Below, in pieces: positions 16,014 to 23,947 of a stretch of DNA of 64,000 bases. Source of the DNA: Acidimicrobiales bacterium (lineage in GTDB: Bacteria > Actinomycetota > Acidimicrobiia > Acidimicrobiales > Iamiaceae); NCBI GenBank assembly GCA_035547835.1, contig DASZTW010000006.1, positions 67,001-131,000 of the forward strand, in the 5' to 3' direction. The translations under genes and the position numbers were made by a program. Below the pieces are notes generated by a model, which was given only the letters and a program-made list of their open reading frames with translations, had not been told where the DNA came from and ran no database searches. How positions within the stretch are numbered: the stretch's first letter is position 1; every line of letters begins with the position of its first letter.

Positions 16014-16760
16014 ATGCATGCCGACGGCTACGTCCTCGTCGCCGTCGCCGGGCTGTTGTGCGGGTTGGTCAACACGGTGGCGGGCGGCGGCTCGCTGATC
16101 CTGTTCCCGGCGATGGTCGTGGCAGGACTCCCGGCGCTCACGGCCAACGTCACCAACTCGGTCGCCACCTGGCCCGGCTACCTGGGCGGCGTCGGCGGAT
16201 TCCAGCGCGAGTTGCGGGAGGAGCCCACGGCCCTGCGCGGCCTGGCGCTGGCCACCGTGGCCGGGTCCACCACCGGCTGCATCTTGTTGCTGCTGACCCC
16301 GTCGGGCGCGTTCGACCTGGTCGTCCCCGCGCTGGTCTTCGTGGCATCGGCGCTCGTCGGCCTGCAACCGTGGATCGCCCGCCGCCTCGGCCACCCCACG
16401 GGCGAGGGCCGACGCTGGCGCTACCCGGCGATCTTCGCCGCCACGATCTACGGCGGCTATTTCGGCGGCGCGCTCGGGGTGATCATCTTGGCCACGTTGG
16501 TGCTGTCGCTCCCCGGCACCATCGCCCGCCTCACCGCGCTCAAGACGGTGTTGTCGCTCGTCGACTGCACGGTGAGCGTGGTGATCTTCGGTCTGTTCGG
16601 GCCGGTGCGCTGGACGGTGGTCGCCGTAGCCGCGCCGACGACGCTGGTCGGTGGCTACCTCGGCGCACACGTGGCCCGAGCGCTCCGACCCCCGGCGCTG
16701 CGCGCCAGCGTCGTCCTCCTCGGCCTCGCCGCCGCGATCTACCTCGCGGTGATCGCCTGA
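16014..16760 (+). CDS. TauE/SafE family sulfite exporter-like membrane protein
   Basis: A 248-residue polytopic membrane protein with seven or eight hydrophobic segments. The family hallmark is the N-terminal repeat half GLLCGLVNTVAGGGSLILFPAMVVAGLPALTANVTNSVA (residues 14-52), echoed in the second half by ATIYGGYFGGALGVIILATLVLSL and LTALKTVLSLVDCTVSVVIFGLFG. TauE/SafE proteins export sulfite, sulfoacetate or related organic anions. Neither substrate nor regulator is visible in the neighbourhood. It ends just before a long inverted-repeat element. Confidence 0.9.
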   Translation: MHADGYVLVAVAGLLCGLVNTVAGGGSLILFPAMVVAGLPALTANVTNSVATWPGYLGGVGGFQRELREEPTALRGLALATVAGSTTGCILLLLTPSGAFDLVVPALVFVASALVGLQPWIARRLGHPTGEGRRWRYPAIFAATIYGGYFGGALGVIILATLVLSLPGTIARLTALKTVLSLVDCTVSVVIFGLFGPVRWTVVAVAAPTTLVGGYLGAHVARALRPPALRASVVLLGLAAAIYLAVIA

Positions 16761-16770
16761 CCTCCGTCGT

Positions 16771-16930
16771 GCTGTGAGCAACCAGCCACCCAGGAGGTGG
16801 CCAAGGAGGCGAGCCGGCAGGCGAGCCGACCCGTCGACACGGCGCCTGTTCGCCAGGTGGAGGCTCACGAACCGAACGGTGACCCGCGACTCGGGTGACC
16901 AATCCGCGCACCCGAAGTTGCTCACAGCAG
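16771..16930. repeat. Long (160 bp) inverted-repeat element with shared core
   Basis: Perfect 13-bp terminal inverted repeats TGCTGTGAGCAAC / GTTGCTCACAGCA bound a 160-bp intergenic element. The core holds AGGAGGCGAGCCG, ACACGGCGCCTGTTCGCCAG and GACCCGCGACTCGGG, also present in the element at 18816-18962. It contains no open reading frame of note and no transposase. It looks like a non-autonomous miniature element placed between convergent genes. Confidence 0.75.
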
Positions 16931-16974
16931 GATCGGGGCGCGCGGCCAGGGGGCAGCGGCCAGGGGGCAGGCGG

Positions 16975-17409
16975 TCAGGGGGCGGGCGGGTCGTTGGTGG
17001 CGAGCCAGCTGCGGAGCCGGGTCGCGACCTCATCGGCTTCGCCGGGGGCGTACCTGGTTCGGGGCCAGAAGAAGCCGCGCAGGCCGTCGCCTCTGGTCCG
17101 CGGCACGACGTGCACGTGCAAGTGCGGGATGCTCTGGCTCACCTTGTTGTTGACGGCCACGAACGACCCTTGCGAGCCGAGCGCGCCTTCCATCGCGGCA
17201 GCCAGCCAGCGGGCACGTCCGAACAGCGGACCGACGAGGTCGACCGGCAAGTCCGTGAGCGTGCCCTGGTGGACCTTCGGCACGAGCAGCGTGTGGCCGT
17301 GGAACAGCGGGCGCACGTCGAGGAACGCGAGGAAGTCGTCGTCGTCGAGCACGACCGTGGCCGGCTCCTCTCCGGCGACGATCCGGCAGAACCGACAGCT
17401 CGTGGCCAC
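16975..17409 (-). CDS. HIT family nucleotide-binding protein
   Basis: A 144-residue histidine-triad protein, the family of nucleotide hydrolases and transferases acting on adenosine phosphoramidates and diadenosine polyphosphates. The catalytic motif HLHVHVVPR (about residues 96-104) matches H-phi-H-phi-H-phi-phi. CRFCRIVAGEEPATVVLDDDDFLAFLDVRPLFHGHTLLVPKVH is the full N-terminal HIT consensus, with a CxxC at residues 5-8 that may bind zinc. The tail GFFWPRTRYAPGEADEVATRLR is typical of actinobacterial members. It starts 9 bases after the downstream TrkA gene stop in the same direction, so the three genes may be one operon. Confidence 0.93.
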   Translation of the reverse strand: MATSCRFCRIVAGEEPATVVLDDDDFLAFLDVRPLFHGHTLLVPKVHQGTLTDLPVDLVGPLFGRARWLAAAMEGALGSQGSFVAVNNKVSQSIPHLHVHVVPRTRGDGLRGFFWPRTRYAPGEADEVATRLRSWLATNDPPAP

Positions 17410-17418
17410 GGGAATCCG

Positions 17419-18084
17419 TCAACCGCCGACGAGCAGTTCCTTCATGCGGGCCTCGGAGTTGGGCGTCACGAGCGCCAGCACTTCGTCGCCGGCTTCGAGC
17501 GTGGTGTCACCCCGAGGCACGACCACGTGGCCGTTCCGCACGACCGCCACCACGGTCGCGTCGCGCGGGATCTCCAACTTGGCGAGCGGGATCCCGGTGT
17601 TCGGACATGACGCCGCAAGCGTCACTTCGACCAACTTCGCCTCGCCGTTCTCGAGCTTCAGCAGCTGCACCAACGACCCCACCGACACGGCCTCTTCGAC
17701 CAGCGCCGTGAGCAGGTGCGGGGTCGACACCGACACGTCGACGCCCCACGACTCGTTGAACAGCCAGTCGTTGTCGGGGTGATTGACCCGGGCCACCACC
17801 CGGGGGATCGCGAACTCCTGCTTGGCGAGCAGCGACACCACCAGGTTGACCTGGTCTTCGCCGGTGGCCGCGACCATGACGTCGACGTCGGCCATACCGG
17901 CTCTGTGCAGCTCGGCGATCTCGCAGGCGTCGGCCACCGCGAACGTCGCCCGAAGCTGCTCCTCCTGGAGCTTGGCGACGACGGCCTGGTCACGCTCGAT
18001 CACCACCACCTGATGGCCGGCGTCGGCGAGGTCGTTGGCGATGTACGCGCCGACCTTCCCGGCGCCGGCGATGGCCACTTTCAT
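17419..18084 (-). CDS. TrkA-type potassium uptake regulatory protein (second of pair)
   Basis: A 221-residue cytoplasmic RCK protein. MKVAIAGAGKVGAYIANDLADAGHQVVVIERD (residues 1-32) is the NAD-binding Rossmann unit, and residues 140-221 are the RCK-C (TrkA-C) domain (EIPRDATVVAVVRNGHVVVPRGDTTLEAGDEVLALV). Such proteins gate potassium channels or transporters in response to nucleotides. The start overlaps the previous trkA-like stop (ATGA), so they are coupled as in the ceoB-ceoC pair of mycobacteria, and the APC transporter lies divergently upstream. Control of that transporter is an inference from synteny. Confidence 0.9.
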   Translation of the reverse strand: MKVAIAGAGKVGAYIANDLADAGHQVVVIERDQAVVAKLQEEQLRATFAVADACEIAELHRAGMADVDVMVAATGEDQVNLVVSLLAKQEFAIPRVVARVNHPDNDWLFNESWGVDVSVSTPHLLTALVEEAVSVGSLVQLLKLENGEAKLVEVTLAASCPNTGIPLAKLEIPRDATVVAVVRNGHVVVPRGDTTLEAGDEVLALVTPNSEARMKELLVGG

Positions 18085-18776
18085 GACGCCGCCTCGGCGT
18101 TGTCGTCGCCCGCCAAGCGAGCCGCGAACGCCTCGAGCGCGTCGCTGGTGCACATGACGTGGAGCACATCGCCCTCCTGTCCGACGAAGTCGTCGCTCGG
18201 CAGTCGCGCCTCGCCCTCGCGGACCACGCCAACCACGCGGAAGCGGTCGTCGGCCAGGTCGCTCAGCTTCTTGCCTGCCCAGGCCGCCGGCAGGGGACGC
18301 TCGACGAGTGACAGCGTGCCGGTGGAGTCGGTCCAGTCGGGGGTCAGCACGCTCGGGATGAGGCGCCGACGGATCTGGTCGACGGTCCAGGACACCGTCG
18401 CCACCGTCGGGATGCCGAGGCGCTGGTAGATCACCGCGCGCCGCGGGTCGTAGATGCGGGCGACGACGTAGGGCACCTGGTACGTCTCGCGGGCCACGCG
18501 GGCAGTGATGATGTTCGAGTTGTCGCCGCTGGTGACCGCCACCACCGCATCGGCCCTCTCGACACCCGCCTCGAGGAGCGCATCGCGGTCGTAGCCGTAG
18601 CCGACGACCGACCGTCCGCCGAACGCCTCGGGTAGCCGCTTGTGCAACGCGCCCTTGTCGCGGTCGACCACCGACACCGAGTGCCCGTGCTCGTCGAGCC
18701 AGATGGCCAGCTCGGATCCGACCCGACCACATCCCACGATCACCACGTGCACGGAGCGCCATGCAACACGGTCCAC
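18081..18776 (-). CDS. TrkA-type potassium uptake regulatory protein (first of pair)
   Basis: A 231-residue protein whose core begins VHVVIVGCGRVGSELAIWLDEHGHSVSVVDRD, a Rossmann NAD-binding fold (GxGxxG). VVAVTSGDNSNIITARVARETYQVPYVVARIYDPRRA is the conserved TrkA-N second half, and the C-terminal 80 residues are an RCK-C domain. GTG at 18776 is taken because GGTGGAG lies about 12 bases upstream; GTG at 18752 would begin exactly at the domain and is equally possible. It is coupled by ATGA to the second TrkA protein. A 147-bp inverted-repeat element separates it from the divergent transporter gene. Confidence 0.88.
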   Translation of the reverse strand: MDRVAWRSVHVVIVGCGRVGSELAIWLDEHGHSVSVVDRDKGALHKRLPEAFGGRSVVGYGYDRDALLEAGVERADAVVAVTSGDNSNIITARVARETYQVPYVVARIYDPRRAVIYQRLGIPTVATVSWTVDQIRRRLIPSVLTPDWTDSTGTLSLVERPLPAAWAGKKLSDLADDRFRVVGVVREGEARLPSDDFVGQEGDVLHVMCTSDALEAFAARLAGDDNAEAAS

Positions 18777-18815
18777 TGCCCAGTCGCAACTCCACCCGCC
18801 CCCGGCAACACCCTG

Positions 18816-18962
18816 CGGTGAGCACTCAGGAGGCGAGCCGACCCCGCAACACGGCGCCTGTTCGCCAGGCCGCGCAGCCTGGCGAATGAACGGCGACCCG
18901 CGACTCGGGCGACCCGTCCGCGCACGTACTTGGCCACCCGCCAGGTGGTGAAGTGCTCACCG
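18816..18962. repeat. Long (147 bp) inverted-repeat element with shared core
   Basis: Terminal repeats CGGTGAGCACT / AGTGCTCACCG (11 bp, perfect) bound a 147-bp element. The right end includes TACTTGGCCACC-CGCC-AGGTGGTGAAGT, the same inner stem as the short hairpins. The middle repeats AGGAGGCGAGCCGACCC, ACGGCGCCTGTTCGCCAG and CGGCGACCCGCGACTCGGG from the element at 16771. It lies in the divergent gap between the trkA-like pair and the APC transporter. Confidence 0.75.
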
Positions 18963-19039
18963 CTCGGAGGGGTTCGCGGGGCGGGCGTCGGACGCGTGCT
19001 TCGCGGGAGGCGCGGTCATCTTTGCTTGACTGATGCCCT

Positions 19040-21517
19040 GTGGAAAGCACGGCCCCGCCCGAGACCGCCAGCCCGACCGGTTCGACCGCATCGACCGGGT
19101 CCCCTCCGTCGACCGACTCGCCGGTGGTCGAGCCGCTGCCGGAGTCCCCGGCCCTGGACCTGCCGGAGACGTTCGCGTACAAGCTGAAGAAGCGGTTCCT
19201 CGGCCCGCCCTTGCACACCGAGGAGCTCGAGCACCAACGTCTCGGCGTCCCGACCGCGCTGGCGGTCTTCTCGTCGGACTGCATCTCGTCGTCGGCGTAT
19301 GCCACCGAGGAGATCCTCCACATCCTGGTGCCGCTCGTCGGCGTCTTCGCCTTCAGCCTGGTCGTGCCGGTGACGGCGGCGATGATCGTCGTGTTGGTGT
19401 TCCTGGTGTTGTCGTATCGCCAGACCGTCAAGGAATATCCGACCGCGGGCGGCTCGTACATGGTGAGCCGCGACAACTTCGGCCCCGTCGTCGGACTGGT
19501 GGCCGGCACCTCGCTGCTGATCGGTTACAGCCTCACGGTGGCGGTCTCGGCCGCAGCGGGCATCGCCGCGGTCACCTCTGTCGTCTCGGCGCTGGTGCCG
19601 TATCGGCTGGTGCTGTCGATCGTCGTCACCTGGTTGATCACCCTGGTGAACCTGCGAGGGGTGAAGGAGTCCGGGAAGATCTTCATGGTCCCGACGTACC
19701 TGTTCATCGGCGGGATGATGCTGATGTTCGCCATCGGCTTCGCGAAGTTGTTCGGCGGCGCGCACATCGGGCACTTCAGCTCGGCCGGCTCGATCCTCGA
19801 CCTCACCAAGCACCCCACCGGCAAGCAGGGCATGACCCATACGTTCCTTTACGGCGCGGGTGCGTTCGCGGTGCTCCAGGCGTTCGCCAAGGGTGGTTCG
19901 GCCATGACCGGCGTCGAGGCCATCTCCAACGGGGTGACGGCCTTCCGTCCCACCGAGTGGAAGAACGCCCGCAAGACGCTCGTGTGGATGGCCGTGATCC
20001 TCGGCACGTTCTTCCTCGGCCTGTCGTTCTTTTCGACCAAGGTGCACCCCGTGCCCCATGAGTCGGGGAGTCCGACCGTGATCTCCCAGGTCGCGCGGCA
20101 GGTGTTCGGGCACGGCGCATTGGCCGACCTCGGCTACCTGTTCCTGCAGATCAGCACGATGCTCGTGTTGATGTTGGCGGCCAACACGAGCTTCGCCGAC
20201 TTCCCACGCCTGGCCAGCTTCGCCGCCGAGGACGCCTTCCTCCCGCGCCAGCTCACCAAGCGCGGCCACCGGCTGGTGTTCTCGAACGGGATCTTGTCGC
20301 TCGCGGTGACGGCCACCGTGCTCTTGTTGGTCACCAACGCCACGGTCAACGCATTGATCCCGCTGTACGCGGTCGGCGTGTTCTTGAGCTTCACCCTCAG
20401 CCAGTCCGGCATGACCAAGCACCATCTGACGAAGCGCGAGCCGGGCTGGCAGCGCAGCTTGGCCATCAACGGGATCGGCGCCCTGCTGTCGGCGATCGTC
20501 TTCCTCACGATCCTGGTGACGCAGTTCAAACAAGGCGCCTGGGTGGTCGTGGTGGCCACACCGCTGCTGATCCTCGTGTTCATGCGACTCAACAAGCAGT
20601 ACGAGTCCGAGCTCGCCGAACTGACGCACGAGGCGTCGAACGCCCCCGAGGAAGTGGTGCTGAAGCGTCACGTCGTGCTGGTGATGGTCGACAAGTTGAG
20701 CCGCGCGGTCGGTCGAGCGTTGCAGTACGCGCGCACGCTGTCCCCCGACCAGGTACGTGCGATGCACTTCGCGATCGACGAGCAACGCGCGCGCGAGCTC
20801 GGCGAGAACTGGACCGAGACGGGCCTCGGTCGGGTGCCGCTGCAGATCGTGGAGTGCCCCGACCGCCGGGTGGCGCGGGCCGCGCTGGAGGCGGCCGCAG
20901 CGGAGGCGATCGACGCCGAGACCGAGGTCACCGTCCTCATCCCGCGCCTGGAGTACCGGCGGTTCTGGCACCGCTTCTTGCACGACCGCACCGGTGACGA
21001 GATCGCCGAGGCCCTCGCCGACCTCCCCCACGTCAACGTCACGTTCGTGCCGTTCCACCTGCAGTCGGGCCGCCACAGCGAGCAGTCGGCGGCCGACTAC
21101 TACGAATCGGCCAAGGAAGCACGCGCGAACCAGGAGCGGCTCCGGACGGTGACCGTCGGCGGCAAGCCGTCGAAAGTGGAGGCGAGCCCGAAAGGCATCA
21201 TGTTCGACGTGGCGCCCGACGCGGCCTCGCGCGGCACCGCCACGCCCAGCGAGACGCCGTCGCCGATCGCCGCCGCCCGCTTCCGCCAGCGAGTCGACCT
21301 GGTCGGTCGCGTGAAGGTCATGGAAGTGCAGCCGGTCTCCGGCGTCGCGGCGCTCGAAGTCACGCTCGCCGATGAGGGCGGGCAGATCCAGGTCGTCTTC
21401 CTCGGCCGTCGCACGCTTGCCGGGCTCGACGTCGGCTCGACGATCCGCGTGCACGGCATGGTCGGCCAGCACCGAGGGCGGCTGGCGCTGTTGAACCCCA
21501 AGTACGAGCTGCGCTGA
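19040..21517 (+). CDS. APC family (KimA-like) potassium transporter with C-terminal OB-fold
   Basis: An 825-residue protein. Residues 35-530 carry about twelve membrane segments of the APC superfamily, including ALAVFSSDCISSSAYATEEIL, the TM1 motif of the KimA/YdaO-like potassium importer group, and EYPTAGGSYMVSRDNFG. Residues 540-720 form a cytoplasmic USP-like domain (VVLKRHVVLVMVDKLSRAVGRALQYARTLSPDQVRAMHFAID). The last 80 residues (RFRQRVDLVGRVKVMEVQPVSGVAALEVTLAD to PKYELR) look like an OB-fold. Two TrkA proteins diverge from it. In mycobacteria a similar OB-fold is a separate neighbouring gene, so this looks like a fusion. The GTG at 19040 lacks a clear ribosome-binding site. Potassium as substrate is inferred. 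Confidence 0.85.
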   Translation: MESTAPPETASPTGSTASTGSPPSTDSPVVEPLPESPALDLPETFAYKLKKRFLGPPLHTEELEHQRLGVPTALAVFSSDCISSSAYATEEILHILVPLVGVFAFSLVVPVTAAMIVVLVFLVLSYRQTVKEYPTAGGSYMVSRDNFGPVVGLVAGTSLLIGYSLTVAVSAAAGIAAVTSVVSALVPYRLVLSIVVTWLITLVNLRGVKESGKIFMVPTYLFIGGMMLMFAIGFAKLFGGAHIGHFSSAGSILDLTKHPTGKQGMTHTFLYGAGAFAVLQAFAKGGSAMTGVEAISNGVTAFRPTEWKNARKTLVWMAVILGTFFLGLSFFSTKVHPVPHESGSPTVISQVARQVFGHGALADLGYLFLQISTMLVLMLAANTSFADFPRLASFAAEDAFLPRQLTKRGHRLVFSNGILSLAVTATVLLLVTNATVNALIPLYAVGVFLSFTLSQSGMTKHHLTKREPGWQRSLAINGIGALLSAIVFLTILVTQFKQGAWVVVVATPLLILVFMRLNKQYESELAELTHEASNAPEEVVLKRHVVLVMVDKLSRAVGRALQYARTLSPDQVRAMHFAIDEQRARELGENWTETGLGRVPLQIVECPDRRVARAALEAAAAEAIDAETEVTVLIPRLEYRRFWHRFLHDRTGDEIAEALADLPHVNVTFVPFHLQSGRHSEQSAADYYESAKEARANQERLRTVTVGGKPSKVEASPKGIMFDVAPDAASRGTATPSETPSPIAAARFRQRVDLVGRVKVMEVQPVSGVAALEVTLADEGGQIQVVFLGRRTLAGLDVGSTIRVHGMVGQHRGRLALLNPKYELR

Positions 21518-21519
21518 TC

Positions 21520-22377
21520 GTGACCGCCGGCGCGGAGCGAGCGCCCGACGCGCGGCCTCGCGTCGCCCTGCTGGTCACCTGCCTGGTCGACGTGTTCGAG
21601 CCCGAGGCGGGCATGGCCACGGTCGAGCTGCTCGAAGCGGTGGGCTACGAGGTCGTGGTGCCGCTCGCGCAGACCTGCTGCGGCCAGCCCGCGTGGAACA
21701 GCGGGTTCTCACCCGACGCGGCCCGCGTGGCCCGCACCACCCTCGACGCGCTCGCGGCCGAGCTCGACGCGGGCGTCGAAGCGGTGGTGGTGCCGGCCGG
21801 GTCGTGCGCCACGATGGTCCGACGGTCGTGGCCGGAGCTGTTCGACCTCGTCGGCGACACCGCCACGGCCGCCCGGGCTCGCGCGGTCGCCGCCCGCACG
21901 TTCGAGCTCACCGAGTGGCTGGCCGGCCATCCGCTCCCGGCCCTGGCCACCCCCGAGCCGCAACGGGTGGTCTGGCACCACTCCTGCCACCTGTTGCGCG
22001 AGCTCGGCGTGCGGGACCAACCGCTGGACCTGCTCGACGTTGTCGACGGCTGTGAGCGCGCCGAGTGGGCCGACAGTGAGCGCTGCTGCGGGTTCGGCGG
22101 TCTGTTCAGCGTGAAACTGCCCGAGACCTCTGAGGCCATGGCCGACCAGAAGCTCGATTCGCTCGCGGACACCGGGACCGACCTGGTGGTGGGGGCCGAC
22201 TCGTCATGCCTGGTGCACTTGCGCACCCGCGCGGAGGCGCGCGGCCGGCCGATCCGCACCAGCCACATCGCCGAGCTGCTCGCGGCCGCCCTGCCCCCAC
22301 CCATCGACGCGCCGGCGGAGGCAGCCGGCGACACACCCCGCCACGAGCCACCCCAGCGACCGGGTACTCCCGAGTGA
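21520..22377 (+). CDS. lutA: Lactate utilisation protein A (Fe-S oxidoreductase subunit)
   Basis: A 285-residue CCG-domain protein of the LutA/YkgE family, a subunit of the LutABC complex that oxidises L-lactate to pyruvate. Two CCG domains are seen, with cysteines in TCCGQPAWNSG (about residue 50), VVPAGSCATMV, WHHSCHLLRELG (about residue 155), ERCCGFGGLFS (about residue 188) and GADSSCLVHL. It starts with GTG two bases after the APC transporter stop, so it may be read through from that gene. The stop overlaps the lutB ATG. The tail after residue 260 is Pro-rich and variable. Confidence 0.92.
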   Translation: MTAGAERAPDARPRVALLVTCLVDVFEPEAGMATVELLEAVGYEVVVPLAQTCCGQPAWNSGFSPDAARVARTTLDALAAELDAGVEAVVVPAGSCATMVRRSWPELFDLVGDTATAARARAVAARTFELTEWLAGHPLPALATPEPQRVVWHHSCHLLRELGVRDQPLDLLDVVDGCERAEWADSERCCGFGGLFSVKLPETSEAMADQKLDSLADTGTDLVVGADSSCLVHLRTRAEARGRPIRTSHIAELLAAALPPPIDAPAEAAGDTPRHEPPQRPGTPE

Positions 22378-23828
22378 TGACCGGCAGTTGGCCGCTCGGC
22401 CCGGACAGCACGTTGCGCGACCGCACGGCGGTCGCCGTCGCCGACCCGGTGCTACGCCGCCGTGTGGCCACTGCGGTCGACCGCTTCGCGAGCCACCGCC
22501 TCGACGGCTTGGCCGAGCTGCACGACCCCGATGTCCTTCGTCACCGTGCCCGCGCGGTGAAACGCGCCCTCATCGCCGACCTTCCCGCCGTGCTCGAACG
22601 CTTCGCGGACCAGGTGCTCGCCGCCGGCGGTCACGTGCACTGGTCCCCCGACGCGACCGACGCCAACCGGCACATCGCCCGGCTCGCCGGGCGTGCTGCG
22701 CGGCTGCGACCCGACCACGCGACCGCCGGGCCGCCCCGCGTCGTGAAGTCGAAGTCGATGGCCACGGAGGAGACCGGCCTGAACGACGCCCTGGAGGACG
22801 CGGGGTGCGAGGTCGTCGAGACCGATCTCGGCGAGTGGATCATCCAGCTCGCCCGCGAGCACCCGAGCCACATCATCGCGCCGGCCGTCCACCACGATCG
22901 CGGCTCGATCCGCGAGGTGTTCGGCGCCGAGGCCGGCGCGCCCGAGTCGCTTCCGGCGGTTCCCGAGGAGCTCAACGCGTTTGCCCGCGCCGAGCTGCGC
23001 CGCCGCTTCCTCGACGCCGACGTGGGCATCACCGGCGCCAACTTCGGTGTCGCCGAATCCGGATCGATCGTGTTGGTGACCAACGAGGGCAACGGCCGCA
23101 TGGTCACGTCGCTCCCCCGGATCCACGTCGTGGTCATCGGAGCCGAGCGGGTCGTGGCCGACTGGGCCCAGCTCGACCTCCTGCTCACGCTCCTCACCCG
23201 ATCGGCCACCGGCCAGCGGCTCACGTCGTACACGAGCATCATCACGGGCCCGCGCCGCGCCGGGGAACCCGACGGGCCCGACGAGCTCCATGTGGTGATC
23301 CTCGACAACGGGCGCAGCGACCTGCTCGGGACCGAGTTCGAGGAGATGTTGAACTGCATCCGTTGCGGCGCCTGCCTCAACGTCTGCCCGGTGTACCGCC
23401 AAGTCGGCGGCCATGCGTACGGGTGGGTGTACTCGGGGCCGATGGGCGCGGTGCTCACCCCGCTGCTCGCGGGTACCACGCCCGGCGCCGCAGAAGTGGC
23501 CGATGCCTCGACGCTGTGCGGCGCGTGCATGGACGCCTGCCCGGTCGAGATCCCGTTGCAGGACCTGCTGCTCGCCCATCGCCGCAACCGGGCGGCCGGC
23601 GGGGCGGGCCGAGCCGAGCGTGCGGCGTGGCGGGCGTGGTCGATGCTGTGGGCGTCGCCACGGGGTTACGACGCCTCCACGAAGGCCGCCGCGCTCGGTC
23701 GCGGCGTGGCAAAGCACCCCTGGATGGTTCCAGGAGCGGCGCGTTGGAGCAAGGGGCGCACCTTGCCCGTGCCCGCCGGCCAGCGGTTCCGTGACCGCTG
23801 GCGCCAACGAACCGAAGGTGAGTCATGA
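22377..23828 (+). CDS. lutB: Lactate utilisation protein B (ferredoxin-like iron-sulfur subunit)
   Basis: A 483-residue LutB/YkgF protein. Residues 60-300 form the LUD domain (KSKSMATEETGLNDALEDAGCEVVETDLGEWIIQLAREHPSHIIAPAVH; GITGANFGVAESGSIVLVTNEGNGRM). Two 4Fe-4S sites follow in NCIRCGACLNVCPVYRQVGG (about residues 326-345) and LCGACMDACPVEIPLQDLL (about residues 381-399). The ATG at 22377 overlaps the lutA stop by one base (TGATG); a GTG one codon earlier is also possible. It is coupled by ATGA to a 40-residue ORF before lutC. Confidence 0.93.
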   Translation: MTGSWPLGPDSTLRDRTAVAVADPVLRRRVATAVDRFASHRLDGLAELHDPDVLRHRARAVKRALIADLPAVLERFADQVLAAGGHVHWSPDATDANRHIARLAGRAARLRPDHATAGPPRVVKSKSMATEETGLNDALEDAGCEVVETDLGEWIIQLAREHPSHIIAPAVHHDRGSIREVFGAEAGAPESLPAVPEELNAFARAELRRRFLDADVGITGANFGVAESGSIVLVTNEGNGRMVTSLPRIHVVVIGAERVVADWAQLDLLLTLLTRSATGQRLTSYTSIITGPRRAGEPDGPDELHVVILDNGRSDLLGTEFEEMLNCIRCGACLNVCPVYRQVGGHAYGWVYSGPMGAVLTPLLAGTTPGAAEVADASTLCGACMDACPVEIPLQDLLLAHRRNRAAGGAGRAERAAWRAWSMLWASPRGYDASTKAAALGRGVAKHPWMVPGAARWSKGRTLPVPAGQRFRDRWRQRTEGES

Positions 23829-23947
23829 AACTCGACGCCAGGGCCACGATGGACAACATCGGCAAGCGGACCGACGTCACCGCGCCGTCCGCCGCGAGCA
23901 CCACGACCATCAGCGTGACCGACCTCGTGAACGCGCTCGCCGGGTGA
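23825..23947 (+). CDS. 40-residue ORF coupled between lutB and lutC
   Basis: A short frame of 40 codons beginning MKLDARATMDNIGKRTDVTA and ending VTDLVNALAG. Its ATG overlaps the lutB stop (ATGA, 23825-23828) and its stop overlaps the lutC GTG (GTGA, 23944-23947). Third positions are almost all G or C, as in its neighbours, which supports translation. It is Ser/Thr-rich in the middle with a possible C-terminal helix. I do not recognise a family. A translated microprotein of the lactate operon, or a simple coupling leader for lutC, are both possible. Confidence 0.55.
   Translation: MKLDARATMDNIGKRTDVTAPSAASTTTISVTDLVNALAG

Noticed and set aside
14847-17033. Minus-strand open frame of about 730 codons
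   Set aside because: Opposite the GNAT and TauE genes, which have solid motifs. It is a high-GC artefact.
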